DNA of 64,000 nt. Origin: Tiliqua scincoides. Its lineage: Eukaryota > Chordata > Lepidosauria > Squamata > Scincidae. Below are positions 43,346 to 54,925 of this stretch, piece after piece. Made by a program: the position numbers and the translations under genes. How positions within the stretch are numbered: position 1 is the first letter of the stretch; every line of letters begins with the position of its first letter. Below the pieces are notes generated by a model. That model was given only the letters and a program-made list of their open reading frames with translations, searched no databases and was not told the DNA's origin. Location: assembly GCF_035046505.1 (NCBI RefSeq), contig NC_089824.1:33360274-33424273 (forward strand). Reading direction: 5' to 3'.

Positions 43346-45920
43346 CCCCACACACACCTAGTATACTTGAGGAAGATTATTTCCTGATAGAGAGCTTTGC
43401 ATCTATGGTTTGTTTTTCAAACCATAGAGTTTGCAAGGTGTGTGTGATCAAATGCATTTCATCTTTTGGGGTCTCATAGGTAAGATAGTTAAAGCATCAG
43501 GAATGAAAATGGAATTATAAATCCACCATGCAGCCGAACACTTATACTGAAAGAAAAGTGAACACCCTTTAAAAAGCAAACAAAATCTTCATTTCAATTG
43601 GTGAAAATTCTATAAGAAAGGCAGGTGTTTCTTAACATCACTGCATGCTTAATGCATGTGGTCATCTACCTGTGAGCCATACAACATCCATCTTTGCTTC
43701 TCAGCCTGCTCCTTTACCAGCACAACTTGGTACCCTGAAATTGTCGGTTGACCTTGCCCCTTCAATGGGACTGATAGAAGATTGCACTATGTCATGAAAG
43801 TGACACACTATCACCTTATTAGGCCTGTACTGTTTCAGAAGTTAACTGGGAGCTTGCATGTCTGCATGCTCACATATAATGGAGTTCCGACCTAGGTGTC
43901 TTAACAGTGTGTTCGTTTTTTACATACAGAGTTTCTATGTTCAATGTAGGTGGCAAACAAAAATGCTTCTTGTATAAGGTACTGTTATTGCTGAAATGGT
44001 TAATTGATAAGAGGTTCAGCTCCATCTTGTCTCTGCTGACCCAAAAGTAAATGACAAGAGCTGTTAACTCTAATTCCTAGTTGGTTTACTTAGAGCCACC
44101 TTTAGACATCTGAAGCTGGCAGTGGATGGGATCTGATTACAGCAACTATACTTGGAATTCCAGAGGGGAAATTTTGTAGGCTAACTCCAACACAGCAGCC
44201 CATGTCATCTATTGCCCTGATGGCATGAATATTCTTGGGAAGTCTGTTGTTGGAGATGAAAATGCTGACTCCAAATGCCTGCAAACTAGGCAAACTTGTT
44301 TTGCAGACTTGATCCACTTAATTATTGCTGAGTTTCAAAGTGCAGATTCAGAGTGCAAAGTTTTAACTTCTGTATCTTCCTTTTGCAAAAGAATAGTGGG
44401 AGGTTCAGAGCACCAGGCTATAACAGCTATGTGGGTGTCTGGTCTAGAGACTGGGGCGGGAGAGACTGTAATGACCTCAAGTGATATTTGACTGCTAGAA
44501 GCATCTTAGTGCAACATTTGCTTTGTTAAGCACTAAATGTAATTTGGATTGCTCTCTTTGCCTATGGAGACTGGAATCCAAAGCCTCCATGTTGGGCTCA
44601 CTGCCCGACACGGAGGCACTTGATTCACCGCTGACTTTTGGGTTGGCGGTGAATCGAGCAGCCCCACTGCGGGGCTACTGCATTTACCCAGGGAAAGGGG
44701 ATGAAAGTCCCCTTCTCCTGAGGTGCAACTTGCTTGAAGTGTGCAGGATGCGGCAGCAGCCATTTTCGGCGCAGCTGCACACCCGCGCCCCGGGCAGCTC
44801 AGAATTGGGCTGCTAGTTAACCGGAGATTCAATTGTTCAAAGAGAATCTCTATTATAACCTGGTAGCACTTCCTTAAGATTATATGTAGGCACAAGCTGT
44901 AGCAACTTGTCACCATTCTGTCTGCAGCAATCCTTATGTCAAAGATATTTTCATGTGTGCACCACAGAACAACTGACACTAAACTAGTTTCTCTTGGTCC
45001 TCAGAATGCATTCTTGTGGGTTTGAAAGGTTTTCCAAGGTCACAATCATAAGCATCCTTACTCAAAAAGTAAGTCTGAATGAGTGAACCTTTAAGATTCA
45101 TGCTGAACAACTCCAAAGACTTTACAGTGCCCTAAAGGCATTCTGAATCCATGGCAAGCCAAAAAAGAAAGGGGAAGGTTTCTATAGGTCTTCTCTTCTT
45201 CATCACAGTAACACCCAATGGAACATTGATGTGCCCTGAATCTCTGTCACATTCAAAGGAGGAGGGCACATGCTTTTTAGAAGAGATCCAATACGTCTTC
45301 TTTTCCTAAAAAATGCATCATCAAAGCTTTTTAGGGGAATCAGTGATGCAGCCAGTCTCCATATTCCACACTGGTTCCAAAACCAATGCCATTATCACAG
45401 GTTCTGGTGCCCGTGCTGGGAATGTAGCATGGAGTATGCAATGGACTTAAATGGACCCTGTAGTGAAGGCCACGGTGTTTCAAGAGGCGTAAGTCTAAGC
45501 AGAAATCTCAGTTGCAACTACATAGTCATGCTCTTAAGTAGATAAGGATCCTCCAGAGACACACATTCTGAGCAACCTAAGCTGTTAAGGTTGAAGTGAT
45601 GATGGTGTGAGCAGACGACCATTTGAAGAAATTCCACACTACCCTTTTTCAATAGGACATTTATTTGTCTTTTTGCAGAAAAGCACCATTGCTTCAGTGA
45701 GATTATAGCAAAGCTTAATCTGATGTGCAGACAGGCTGTCTTCAAACTCTTTCATACCATTGAGCACTGGTGACATCATTCATGGCACATTCCTGGTAAG
45801 TGAAAAAGGTTGGTAGTACAATATCAATAGACATCTTTTTGCTTCACAGTAATAACTGGGTTTCTCATTTGTTTCTATCACTGATCTTATGCTGGTGCTA
45901 ATTGTATCCATGGGGCGATT
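43346..45920. other. Gene-free stretch
   Basis: No exon recognised. 44565-44815 is a GC-rich island-like block ending AATTGGGCTG, possibly another AATCCTA-group element, though no left end is clear. A 21 bp direct repeat (tactttgaatgacaatttca) spans 43077-43128, just outside. The minus-strand frame at 44102-44317 did not resemble a family I know. Confidence 0.4.
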
Positions 45921-45922
45921 CC

Positions 45923-46325
45923 ACAGGCCTACACATACTTTATTGTCGTAAATGTTAGACCTATTCTTCAAAAATGCCATCTGTTTTACCCAATTGGCTC
46001 TAAGTTTTGGGGGTGTGGCATAGCCACCTTATACCGCAATCCTAGGCACATATGCTCAGAGGTAAGTCCTACTGAATTCAGTGCAACTTACTCCCAGTAA
46101 AGTGTTTAGGATTGTAGTTATATATGCTGCTAGCTTCCTCATGAGAAAGCAATGACGTTGGCTCTCTCATGAGGAACATGCTTGAAATGGCATATAAGGT
46201 GGCTATGCCATACCCCCAAAACTAGAGCCAATCAAGCAAACCAATGCCAATTTTTGGAATCAGCACCCCTAAATATCCTAAATTTGCTCAAGAATCCTTG
46301 GCAACTAAAAAAAGTTTTTTGTTTT
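45923..46325. mobile_element. Palindromic element with nested 90 bp unit
   Basis: Arms 45996-46033 and 46193-46229 are inverted ('gggggtgtggcatagccacc' against 'ggtggctatgccataccccc'). The loop holds a 90 bp MITE-like unit (46036-46118). The element is related to the palindrome at 56811-56927; both are preceded by 'cacaggcctaca'. Confidence 0.6.
46036..46118. repeat. 90 bp palindromic MITE-like unit
   Basis: 'cgcaatcctaggcacatatg', 'ctcagaggtaagtcctactg', 'gcaacttactcccagtaaag' and 'aggattgta'. Inserted in the loop of a larger palindrome. Confidence 0.7.
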
Positions 46326-46583
46326 GTTTTTGTAGGCCTGTGTTATCTTCAGTGCTTTGGTGTTATCTTCAGTGCTTTGGTTTGGGTTTGGTTCCAGGAG
46401 GTTGCCCCTTACATCCAGCGCATCATGCATCTGTGTACAGAAATTTGCAGAATCCAATTGGAAGAGAAAACTCTCCACCACCATCTTCCCAACCACTACT
46501 TTTCTTCTGATGGTAGTTTGGTTGCCGTTCCATTTCTGTACATGAATCAGAGCATTGGTATTATTTGTTATAATACTCTAGGA

Positions 46584-46944
46584 CAGTGATTCCCAAACTG
46601 TGGGTTTGGACCAACCGTTGGGTCGCGACCTGATTATTGGTGGGTCCCCAAAGGGTGATGGAAAGATCAGATAACTAATTGCCTCAAGCCTTGAGGCTGT
46701 TCAAAAATCAGATACTGTAGCTGCTAATTACCCTGCAAAGTGCTCAGCTCCTGCAGTTTGCAAAGACGTGTAAATATAGGGAGATAAATGTTTGAGGGTC
46801 TTTTTCTGGTTATTATAAATAAATAAATAAATAAATATTATGTTTTTCTGGATCTTTTTTTAAAGTCTGGTAAACCTAGGTGAGTCCTGATAGAGTGTCA
46901 TTTAAAAAAAGTGGGACCCAGTGCTAAAAGATTGGGAACCACTG
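46584..46944 (+). mobile_element. hAT-like non-autonomous transposon (subfamily B)
   Basis: Ends CAGTGATTCCCAAACTGTGG and 'gattgggaaccactg'. Perfect 8 bp duplication ctctagga (46576-46583 and 46945-46952). Contains an (AAAT)n run near 46817. Confidence 0.92.
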
Positions 46945-47182
46945 CTCTAGGAGACACACAAAGAAGCAAACTTATGAAGAAGTTAATTGATACATTGAAA
47001 GTTGTAGAGGACACAAACTCTAGGCTTGAAGTTACTAAGAGAATTCTCATTATCACCCACTCTGCCCCATATGTTTTTCTCCAACTGCAGTTTGATGATT
47101 AACAGACCCCATTTTCAAGATATTCAATTTCCTGGTTAACTCATGGGACAAATTTTAAGAATGTGCGGAGAACAATATTCAC

Positions 47183-47352
47183 CTTGGCAGGCCTTTTATC
47201 CATTGTTATTTCTTCAAAACTCTTGGCCCAGCCTGAGATCTCAGAAGTTTTAAAGACAGCCACTGTTCTGATTGTGATAACATCTTGGTCCATGGTAATG
47301 ATCACTTTGGGTTTTACTAGGCTGCCTTGTTTCCTTTGGGCAAAAGCTACTC
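47183..47352 (-). pseudogene. Orphan FABP exon-2-like sequence (FABP relic)
   Basis: On the minus strand, after an acceptor-like 'catgtttag', 170 nt read GA then VAFAQRKQGSLVKPKVIITM, DQDVITIRTVAVFKTSEIS and SFEEITMDKRPAK, followed by a donor-like GTGAAT. This aligns with exon 2 of the FABP4/PMP2/FABP9/FABP12 group (57 codons plus 2 nt). It is one codon short, in the stretch where the family has [10 protein letters not shown]. Phase and both splice borders are kept, so it is a genomic duplicate, not a retrocopy. Family residues such as the glycine of the 'MDGD' turn are changed. I found no exon 1, 3 or 4 near it in the right order on the minus strand, so I call it a pseudogene fragment. FABP12 or another cluster member is a possible source ('FEEIT' is FABP12-like). 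Confidence 0.72.
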
Positions 47353-47371
47353 CTAAACATGAGACAAAGGC

Positions 47372-47456
47372 TGAAATCCTATACACACTTTCCTGGGAGT
47401 AAGCCCCATTGAATACAATGGAACTTACTTCTGAGTAGATAAGCATAGGCTTGTGC
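47372..47456. repeat. 90 bp palindromic MITE-like unit
   Basis: 'ggctgaaatcctatacacac', 'gggagtaagccccattgaat', 'ggaacttacttctgagtaga' and 'cataggcttgtgctg'. Lies 20 bp beyond the FABP relic. Confidence 0.75.
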
Positions 47457-47479
47457 TGAAAAAGTAAAATATCAAATAC

Positions 47480-47710
47480 AGGCATGCCCCAGTATCCACA
47501 GGCATTCTGTTCCAGAATGGTTAAATGAAACTGCGGATAACCTGGGATTCCCCCCCCCCAGCCCTCCGAACCCGACTGGTTGGGTAGGAGGCTTTTCTGA
47601 AGCCCGCAGAGGCTGTGCAAGTCCACGTTGGTCTCTGCAGACTTCAGAATGGTCTTTAGGGCCAAAAAGATGTGACAATTTTGCCCTTATAAGGCATTCT
47701 GAGGCCCCTT
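47480..47710. mobile_element. Tigger/Tc1-like MITE fragment
   Basis: 'ggcatgccccagtatccaca' at the left and 'ctctgcagacttcagaatgg' plus 'aaggcattctgaggc' inside are shared with 52735-53038. No right terminus seen. Confidence 0.5.
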
Positions 47711-48274
47711 CAAAATAAAGAATTTTAGACTCATCATTCCACCTGTTTTCAGAACCTGCCAGGCTCCCAGTTGACTTTACTTGTTTACCAGTTCATGGAT
47801 GAGAGGGGACAAAGAGATGTCATACAAAGCTGGAGAAATGTCAGGTGTCTGGAGTACAGTTAGATTTTAAAACATAATTTAACACGTTGCTCAGGTCTTT
47901 CAGCCAGATTGTTAATTGCTGCCCTGTGGCTAGAGACTTTTGTTTGTCCAAGCAGATCTTCTAGATTTGATGCCAGATTGTTCCATGGTTTATGCTATAC
48001 CCTTTGAGTGTACCCAGGACACCAGAATAAGCTGCAGACACCCTTGGAAAATTCCATCTTCCATGTGACTTGTCATGGGAATGAGTGGGGAGGAAGAAAG
48101 AAAAAAAGGAGAAATGACTTTTAAATGCTTGACTTTTGTGCTCTTCTGGCATTAAATCTGGGCCAAAAGACAAGAGCTCCATTTCTCAGTGAAAATGAGA
48201 AAACTCTACAATACGGGACTCATCTGATCTTCTGTATTGGCTCTATAACTTTATACCAAGGGCAGGGTGGCAGA

Positions 48275-48600
48275 GGTCATGTGGACATGTACAGATGCCT
48301 TATACTGAGTAAGACTATTGACCCACCTAACTCAGGCAGCAATCCTATAGACACATAATTAGGAATGGTCTCAATGGATTTACTTCTGAGTAATGCATAG
48401 GCTTGCCCTGGCCATCTTGACTACCGTAAATGACAGCAAGGAGTAGTCGCCAACTTATCAGACTGGAATCCATCCAGGCTGCCTAGCCATCGCCGGTGAT
48501 GAAACCCGAACTTCCTACATACAAAGCAAGTGCTTGAGTTATGTCCCCATAGATCCCAAGTTGTAGGGTTGGGCTCCCAAGCCATTTGTACACTGCAGCA
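48275..48600 (-). mobile_element. tRNA-derived SINE interrupted by a 90 bp unit
   Basis: Minus-strand SINE: tail piece 'atgccttatactgagtaaga', then a 90 bp unit (48337-48410), then the tRNA-like head ('aagcaagtgcttgagttatg'). Diverged. Confidence 0.6.
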
Positions 48601-49394
48601 TTTGTCAATGTTAAATTGGCCAGGTGAATGTTCAATAGCAGCATCTGTCAACTGCAGAGTAGCTGCCTTGAGACATTAATTTGGGAGACAGCTTTCTATA
48701 TCATTCCTTCATTGTATCACTTAAGAGGAAGCCAGCAACAAACAAACAAGAACACTGAGTTCAAAGCACATGCAGCATAAGATCCTGACAACCAGGAAGT
48801 CGGAAACAGCTGATCTATAGCACTCCAATCTAAACAATGTTGGTGGTGTTTTTGCCATTTCTCAAAGAGCAGTTCCCTGTAACTGTTTCAGAACAGAAGG
48901 GTGCTGCTGGGTGGTTAATGTCAGTTTTGTACAGAGCTGTGAATTCTTATTTCTAGAGGATTACTAGAAATATAAACAGCAGTTTCCACAACTCTTGATT
49001 ACCTCTCCTTTCTTTTTTTGCTGCTGTAAGGAGAAAAAACAGCTTAACCACAGTGCTCAGCCCTAGTGCATGATACGTAAAAATAAAGAAAATACCTTTG
49101 GGACATTGCAGGCTGAAGGCCCTTCCAGCTTGCAGATTTGCTCCAAGTGAATGGCAGCAAATGTGCTGTCTGGAAAAGGTTCAAGTCAGCTACTTCAGTT
49201 GGGATGCAGCAACCTTCTCCAGCCCATAGATTTCTTGTCAAGGAACAGAAATGAACATATGCCACTCCCTTCTAAGAGTCAGATCATTGCTCCATCTAAT
49301 TCAATATCGTCTTCAAGATAGCATCAGGAGTAGGCCAGGAGGGTACTGACTAAGAGCTCATGCCTATAGCTAGGCAGGCAGCTATACTTTCAGA

Positions 49395-49570
49395 GCAGTG
49401 GCAATGATAATACCCAGTGCCACCCTGACTGTTGATACTGGCTGGCAGCAGTTCTCCTGGGTTTTAGACTGAAAGGAATCTTTACCAGTCCTACCTAGAG
49501 ATGCTAGGAATTGAATTGGGACATTCATCATGTTGTGCATGTGCTCTGTAACTGGACTATTGTCCTTCAG
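49395..49570 (-). mobile_element. tRNA-derived SINE
   Basis: 'ggctggcagcagttctcctg', 'cctacctagagatgctagga' and 'attgaattgggac' are the reverse of the SINE whose plus-strand head is at 54168. Confidence 0.6.
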
Positions 49571-49755
49571 GAAGTGGTCAGTGTTCCTCCTGATATCTGT
49601 TGAAATGTGTGCAGCATACTGAACTGACTTCCCACCCCTCCTAGGGCACGGGCTCCTGACACCATACACTGGCAGGAGCTTTTCAACTTTTTACATGCCA
49701 GGCAAACCTCTGTCATGTGAATTTTAGCCGCATGATTCTGGAGACCAGTTTCTGA

Positions 49756-50344
49756 AGGGGCACCCTTGGACCGACCCAAGTCCCTTGTGCCGGCCCAACG
49801 TTATTGCGGAAGTGCCGTAAAGCACTTTTGTGCCGACATAAGGAGAGAGAGGCCAGCGCACAGAGGAGTGCCAGCCTCCCTCCACCAACATGGGCCCCAG
49901 GGAAAGGTGAGTTGTGTCAGCTGAGCTCAGCTGGCAAAGGGGTCTAGGAGGCGCTTGGGGAGGGCAGGTAGGAGGCGAGAGGGAGGCATTACGGGGTGGG
50001 GGGAGGGCAGGTGGCGGGCATTCCCAGGGGTAGGTGGGCGTTCCCAGAGTGGGCGGGGAGTGGGAGGCGGGGCCAGGATCCAGCACTTATGCCGGATCCT
50101 AACCCTATTCCCTGTTTCTAACCCCATTCCTAATCCGGGCCAATACCAGGTTGCTTGGATTTGCGCCACCTCCTGAGGTGGTGCAGATCTGAGTTGCCCC
50201 CAATGGGACTTCACTGGCTCTCTTCAGGATAAGGGGAAAAGTTTCCCCTTGTCCCTGGCTGAACCTCTGGCTTCCTGAAACTTGCACTACATACAGTGCA
50301 GGCCAGCTGGCCTGCTTGTTCCAGCGCAAGTTAGGATTGGGCTG
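49756..50344 (-). mobile_element. About 590 bp inverted-repeat element (500 bp class)
   Basis: Right end 'gcaagttaggattgggctg' followed by TGA (50345-50347); left flank TGA (49753-49755). Body is the reverse of 31377 and 50752, including the 'gcgccacctcctgaggtggt' hairpin. GC-rich open frames here are not genes. Confidence 0.65.
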
Positions 50345-50751
50345 TGAGTGGCTTTGTATGCACTGGTGAAGCTGGTCACCAGCATGGGCTTCTCTGCAGG
50401 TGTCATGCCCTGAAATTGTAATAAACATAGGTCCTCAGTTTCCTTGATGTGTTGGTGGTAGTACTGTGATTGTCTGACATCTACATCTAATGTAAGTGAA
50501 TCTTTCAGAAGATTCGCTTCCAAAAACCAGGCAAAAGAGATATATAGGAGATATAAAGCAGAAACCATTGAACACTGAAAAACAGTAGTGGAGAAAGAAC
50601 TAATTTTTGTACTAGCAACCACCAAAGTGCATGTGGATGAAACTCTAATAATTTGTTTTAAGTAGACATGGCAAGGATTTAAAAGCAGCAACTACAACAA
50701 CAAGGATGTAACATATGGGAAAACATAGCACAAATATTCTTTTCTAACTAG

Positions 50752-51249
50752 GGGCACAATCCTATCCTGTGCTGAAACAGGCAAGCCAAGAGGCTTGCAC
50801 TGTATCCAGCATAGGATAGGGACCCAAGGCGGCTTAGCCAGAGGCAAGGGGAAACTTTTCCCCTTATCCCTAGGTACGGCGCCCTTTCCCCTATAGGTCT
50901 CCTCAGACTTGCACCACCTGCTGTACCACAAGTCTGAGGAGAGCGGAGCGGCTTGAAACCACTCTGCTCTCCCAGGGAACAGGGGTTAGGATCAGCATAA
51001 CTGCTGGATCCCAGCCCCACCTCCCGCTCCCTGCCCACCTGCCCCTAGGGCCACCCGCTGCCTGCCCTCCCCCTGCCCAGGAACGCTTCTCTCTTGCCTC
51101 CCTCCCACCCACCCCAGAGCCTTGCATTGGCCCAACCGGGCCTACTCAAGCCGCATGGAGGAAGCCACCATGGAGGCTGGATTCAGCGTCCATGTGTCTG
51201 CGCACCTCCGTGTGCCAACATGGCTTACTCCAGAGGCAGGATTGTGCCC
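50752..51249 (+). mobile_element. 498 bp inverted-repeat element (500 bp class), best copy
   Basis: Ends GGGCACAATCCTATCC and GGCAGGATTGTGCCC. Flanked by TAG on both sides (50749-50751 and 51250-51252). Central hairpin 'ctcctcagacttg' / 'caagtctgaggag'. Confidence 0.75.
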
Positions 51250-51894
51250 TAGGTTTGCTAGCCCATTTGTACATACATGCCTATCTAGAATTTTTGTAAT
51301 AGGAGGAAGAATTGCAGGTGAAAGCTTTCCCCATTACTGCAACTACATGAAGGGAAAAGCGTCATCTGTTGAATTTCTTCCTGCCCTGAAGCTCAGGGGC
51401 CTACCAGAAAAGAAATAGAACACTTCTGCTGTTAACAATGTTATCCCCTGGGCCACATCAACCAGAGCTGTTTGTTTCAAAGTATAATAGCCATCATCAT
51501 TTTCCTCTTTAGAAGGGCAGCAGTAAAACTGAAATCTCATTTCCCCTCTAACGAGAAGAGAAAAAATTAAAAACACAAGCAAGAGTCAGAGCTGAGAGCC
51601 AGAAGGGCACAAAATGTAGGAACAAAGTTGAGTGAGGCCATTTCCTTTCCAAAGTGAAAAGTTCCTAAATATGTCACATTTTATCTGGCTCTTAAGGTTG
51701 TCTTAGCATTTCTTACCAGAGTTACTCATCTTTTGGAAAAGTATACATGTGGCACAACGCGCTACGCAAGCCCCACAAGAATATATAAGAATTACAATCA
51801 TTATATAAGCACTAGCCTAATTGTAACCACACCCAGCCGAAGCACAGTAGGTATGAGAAACAGGATAAGCACAGAATGTATCTTTGATAAGATA

Positions 51895-52036
51895 TTTTAA
51901 GCCGGTATGAGTACAAGAAGCTGCCTGGATCGGTACTGCCAAATCAATCACTCGGGTTTCAGGCCAGGAGAAGCCAGCAATTGAACCTGGTATGATCTGC
52001 ATGCAATGCACCTGCTCACCCATTGAGCTTCAGCCT
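51895..52036 (-). mobile_element. tRNA-derived SINE
   Basis: 'aattgaacctggtatgatct', 'gcatgcaatgcacctgctca' and 'cccattgagct' are the reverse of a tRNA-like head with B box and A box; 'agaagctgcctggatc' is part of its body. Confidence 0.6.
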
Positions 52037-52349
52037 TCTCCTAGGATGTGGTAATGGAGTCAAATGCCCTCATCATAGGCTGAACACACAAGATACCAGT
52101 TGAAATCCCAGTGGCTCTAACTGGGTAGATGTTTGCAATTCACATAGTCATCAACTGGATCTTGTCAAAGTCTAGTGAGCTACTGTTTGGCAGGCTATTA
52201 TGGATAATCTGTTTGGTGCCATTGCGAGAGAAGTGCAAAATTCTCATTCATGCTTTAAGGCATTCATTGACCTAAGGTTGCTCTCTGGCATAGGGGTCCC
52301 TCCCATAAAATCAAAGCACTCTTTGTTCTGTTGCTTAATAATAATGTGA

Positions 52350-52725
52350 TAATATGTGGATTATAGATGTGGCAACACCTGGGGATGAGCAAATTGAAGA
52401 CACAGAGTATGAAAAGGTAACCAAGTACAAAGATCTTCAGATTGAGGTGGAGCGGCTCTGGCAAAGAAAGGTGAAGATTGCGCCATCAGTAGTGGGTGCT
52501 TCAGATGCCATACCGAAAAATGTGGACAAACACCTGCATATCTTTGGTGTAAGTGAAAGCTGCAAAAAATATGAGCTGCAAAAAAGCAGTTCTAATTGGA
52601 AGTGCTGCACACAATTTACACAAATACCTCTAAATATCTTTGGTCCCTGGGAAGGACTTGATATTTAGAAATCACTAGCCACCTTCAGATGGGCTGTGAC
52701 TAAGCAAAATAACAACAACAATAAC
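52350..52725 (+). mobile_element. R4/Dong-like LINE 3' end
   Basis: Encodes WIIDVATPGDEQIEDTEYE, KYKDLQIEVERLWQRKVKIA and PSVVGASDAIPKNVDKHL, the C-terminal 'D-VAxPGD ... Y-dL..E..RlW ... vvGAlG.ipK' region of non-LTR retrotransposons with a restriction-like endonuclease. It ends in an (ATAACAACA)-type simple tail near 52710. The rest of the element is absent and the frame is diverged. Confidence 0.65.
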
Positions 52726-52734
52726 CACATATAT

Positions 52735-53038
52735 AGGTGGGGCCTCCATATCCACAGTTTTTGCATTTGTGGATCTAGCTCAGTGTGGGTCCCCCACCAA
52801 CATGGAGTCAGACTTGGCTCCACCTGAGTCCTCTGGAGGTGACTGGAGTTGCCTCTGCAGACTTCAGAATGGCCACAAAGGCCAAAAAGACACTACTTCC
52901 TGTTTCCCCGAGGGAAACCAAAAGTATCGTTTTTATGCCATATAAGGCATTCTGAGGCTTGGGGAAGCCCCTGGATTTGATTATCTGCAAATTCTGGCAT
53001 CCATGGGGGTCTGAGAATGGCTCCCCCAGGCCCCACCT
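52735..53038. mobile_element. Tigger/Tc1-like MITE
   Basis: Ends AGGTGGGGCC and GGCCCCACCT are perfect 10 bp inverted repeats; 'ccatatccacagtttttgca' and 'tctgcaaattctggcatcca' extend them. Shares its interior with 47480-47710. Confidence 0.6.
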
Positions 53039-53149
53039 GAATGCAATACATTTTTTATTTTTGCAAGCTATTAGATGAATTTGAGATCTACACCTATATT
53101 TCAATGCAGTGATGTGCATTTTCAGTGGTTTGTGAGCTGCCATATTCGC

Positions 53150-53238
53150 AGTGCAATCTAGGCATGTCTACTCAGACGTAAGTCCCACTGAGTTCAAAGG
53201 GCCTTACTCCCAGGTAAGTGGGTATCAGATTGCAGCCT
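53150..53238. repeat. 90 bp palindromic MITE-like unit
   Basis: 'gcaatctaggcatgtctact', 'cagacgtaagtcccactgag', 'ccttactcccaggtaagtgg' and 'agattgcagcc'. Confidence 0.7.
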
Positions 53239-53539
53239 AACTTGATCTGTGGAGGAAAGGGAGGAGAAAGAGCATGCCAAGACTGCTGCCTAACCTCACG
53301 GTAATTAACTGTATCATGTTATAATACATTCCACTTAGGAGACTGCTGAAGCTGGTAGATGCTTATTTGACCATTGGAAAAATCCTAGTAGGATAGGATC
53401 CTATCAAAATTAGATAGGATCATTGTATAGTATATCATAATATAAGAAATATGTTCATTTTTTCTTTTACATTTCAAGAATCATTCATAACAGGCTTTGC
53501 AGTAAAACAGAATGTAAATTTCCATTCTAACATAGGTTT

Positions 53540-53640
53540 GCTTGGGAGTAAGCCCCAAACTGAGGTCGCAAGCATATACACATTTACTTGGGAGTAACTC
53601 CTGTTGAACCCAGTGATGCTTACTTCCAATTAACCGTGCC
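53540..53640. repeat. Partial 90 bp units
   Basis: Two half copies: 'tgggagtaagcccc' and 'tacttgggagtaactcctgt' with 'gatgcttacttccaa'. Confidence 0.5.
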
Positions 53641-54167
53641 GAAGACTTTCCCATGGCTCTCCTGGGTTAAGAGTCACTCCTATAATTGAAATCATATAGT
53701 GATGAGCAGGAATATCTACTCTCCATATTTTAATTACTGGCAGGTTTAATTACATGTGGCAGGTGTCCACATCATAGTGACTTTGAAGCAGGGGACTACA
53801 GTCTTTGATCTATCTGTAAGTGGCTCATGGAAGTGAAGCCATTTTCTATCTCAGATCAATTCGCTTTATGTGTGTATTGTTTTGGCTTACACCAGTTGGA
53901 GCTACTGAGATGTGGCTAAATCTCTGAAGCATTGTGTCTCCCTGCTTCTATACCTCTGATTTAGAGAATATCTTTAAAGGGCTTCAACCTTGCCTAGGAA
54001 CAGGCAACTCCTTCTAAAACGCTCAATAAATAAAGTCAAGGATCTTCTACTTAGTTCAGCATTTCTGATAACATATTTCCATGGTATCTGCACAGGATGA
54101 AAGCCATTCTGGTAGTGTTAGAAGTAGGCAGGCAGCAGGCAGAAGTGTGCAAGAATCTCCACTACTA

Positions 54168-54290
54168 TTTTATGGGAGCTGTACCTCAGTGGTAGAGCAC
54201 ATGGCTTGTGCATGTAGAAAGTCCCAGGTTCAGTCTCCAGCATCTCTAGATAGGATTTGGAAAGATACCTAAAAGTGAACTGGGCATAGT
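54168..54290 (+). mobile_element. tRNA-derived SINE head
   Basis: A-box-like TACCTCAGTGG (54182-54192) and B-box-like GGTTCAGTCTCC (54227-54238) in tRNA-like spacing, then the body 'atctctagataggat'. It cannot fold as a proper tRNA, so it is a SINE and not a tRNA gene. Confidence 0.65.
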
Positions 54291-54659
54291 TTGAAGAACC
54301 CAGTTGGCCATGGAAGTGGGAGGGCCTTCATCCCTGCAACACAGTACAGTATGCCATGAGGGGGAGTTAATGCTTCCTTCCACTGTTTTAAGTGCAAAAT
54401 TCCCACTGAAGAAGCAATTTACCCCCACAGTGGTCATTGCTTTGGGGAGCTATTTTTGCCATGAAAATAGGAGGGGGAAGTATTGACAGCTTCTCCTTTC
54501 TGTGTTGCACTATGTTTCTGTACCAGCTGACTGATTATTTTTCATTGAACAGTACATATTTTCAGAATTGGGTCCTGTTACATGTCAATGGCACATGCTC
54601 GGGTTACCAGATGTGAAAGGTAACCCTGTAATGTTCCATATTGATACAGTCATATAACA

Positions 54660-54925
54660 GTCCAATCCTATGCATGTCTATGCAAGCAATTCCTAATATT
54701 CCCTGGCTTATTCCCAGAAAAATGTGGATAGGATTGGGCTGTGAGGCAAAAATCCTATCCACACTTACCTGGGAGTAAGCCCTATTGACCATAATGGGAC
54801 TTACTTCTGAGTAGGCATGCTTGAGCTCTGATGCTGCAATCCTATGTACACTTTCTTGGGAGTAAGCCCCATTGACTTCAGTGGGATTTACTTCTGAGTA
54901 GACAGGCATAAGATTGGGATGTGAG
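54660..54925. repeat. Cluster of three 90 bp palindromic units
   Basis: 54660-54745, about 54750-54830 and 54836-54925. The second and third have 'gggagtaagccctattgacc' / 'gggagtaagccccattgact' and 'gacttacttctgagtagg' / 'gatttacttctgagtagaca'. The cluster sits about 500 bp before the FABP start codon. Confidence 0.7.

Noticed and set aside
44102-44317. 71-codon minus-strand frame as a possible conserved exon
   Set aside because: The translation suggested a structured domain, but no family could be named and no splice borders fit. A profile search would decide.
54168-54240. tRNA gene
   Set aside because: A and B boxes are recognisable but the acceptor stem and arms do not pair as in a real tRNA, and the sequence continues as a SINE body.
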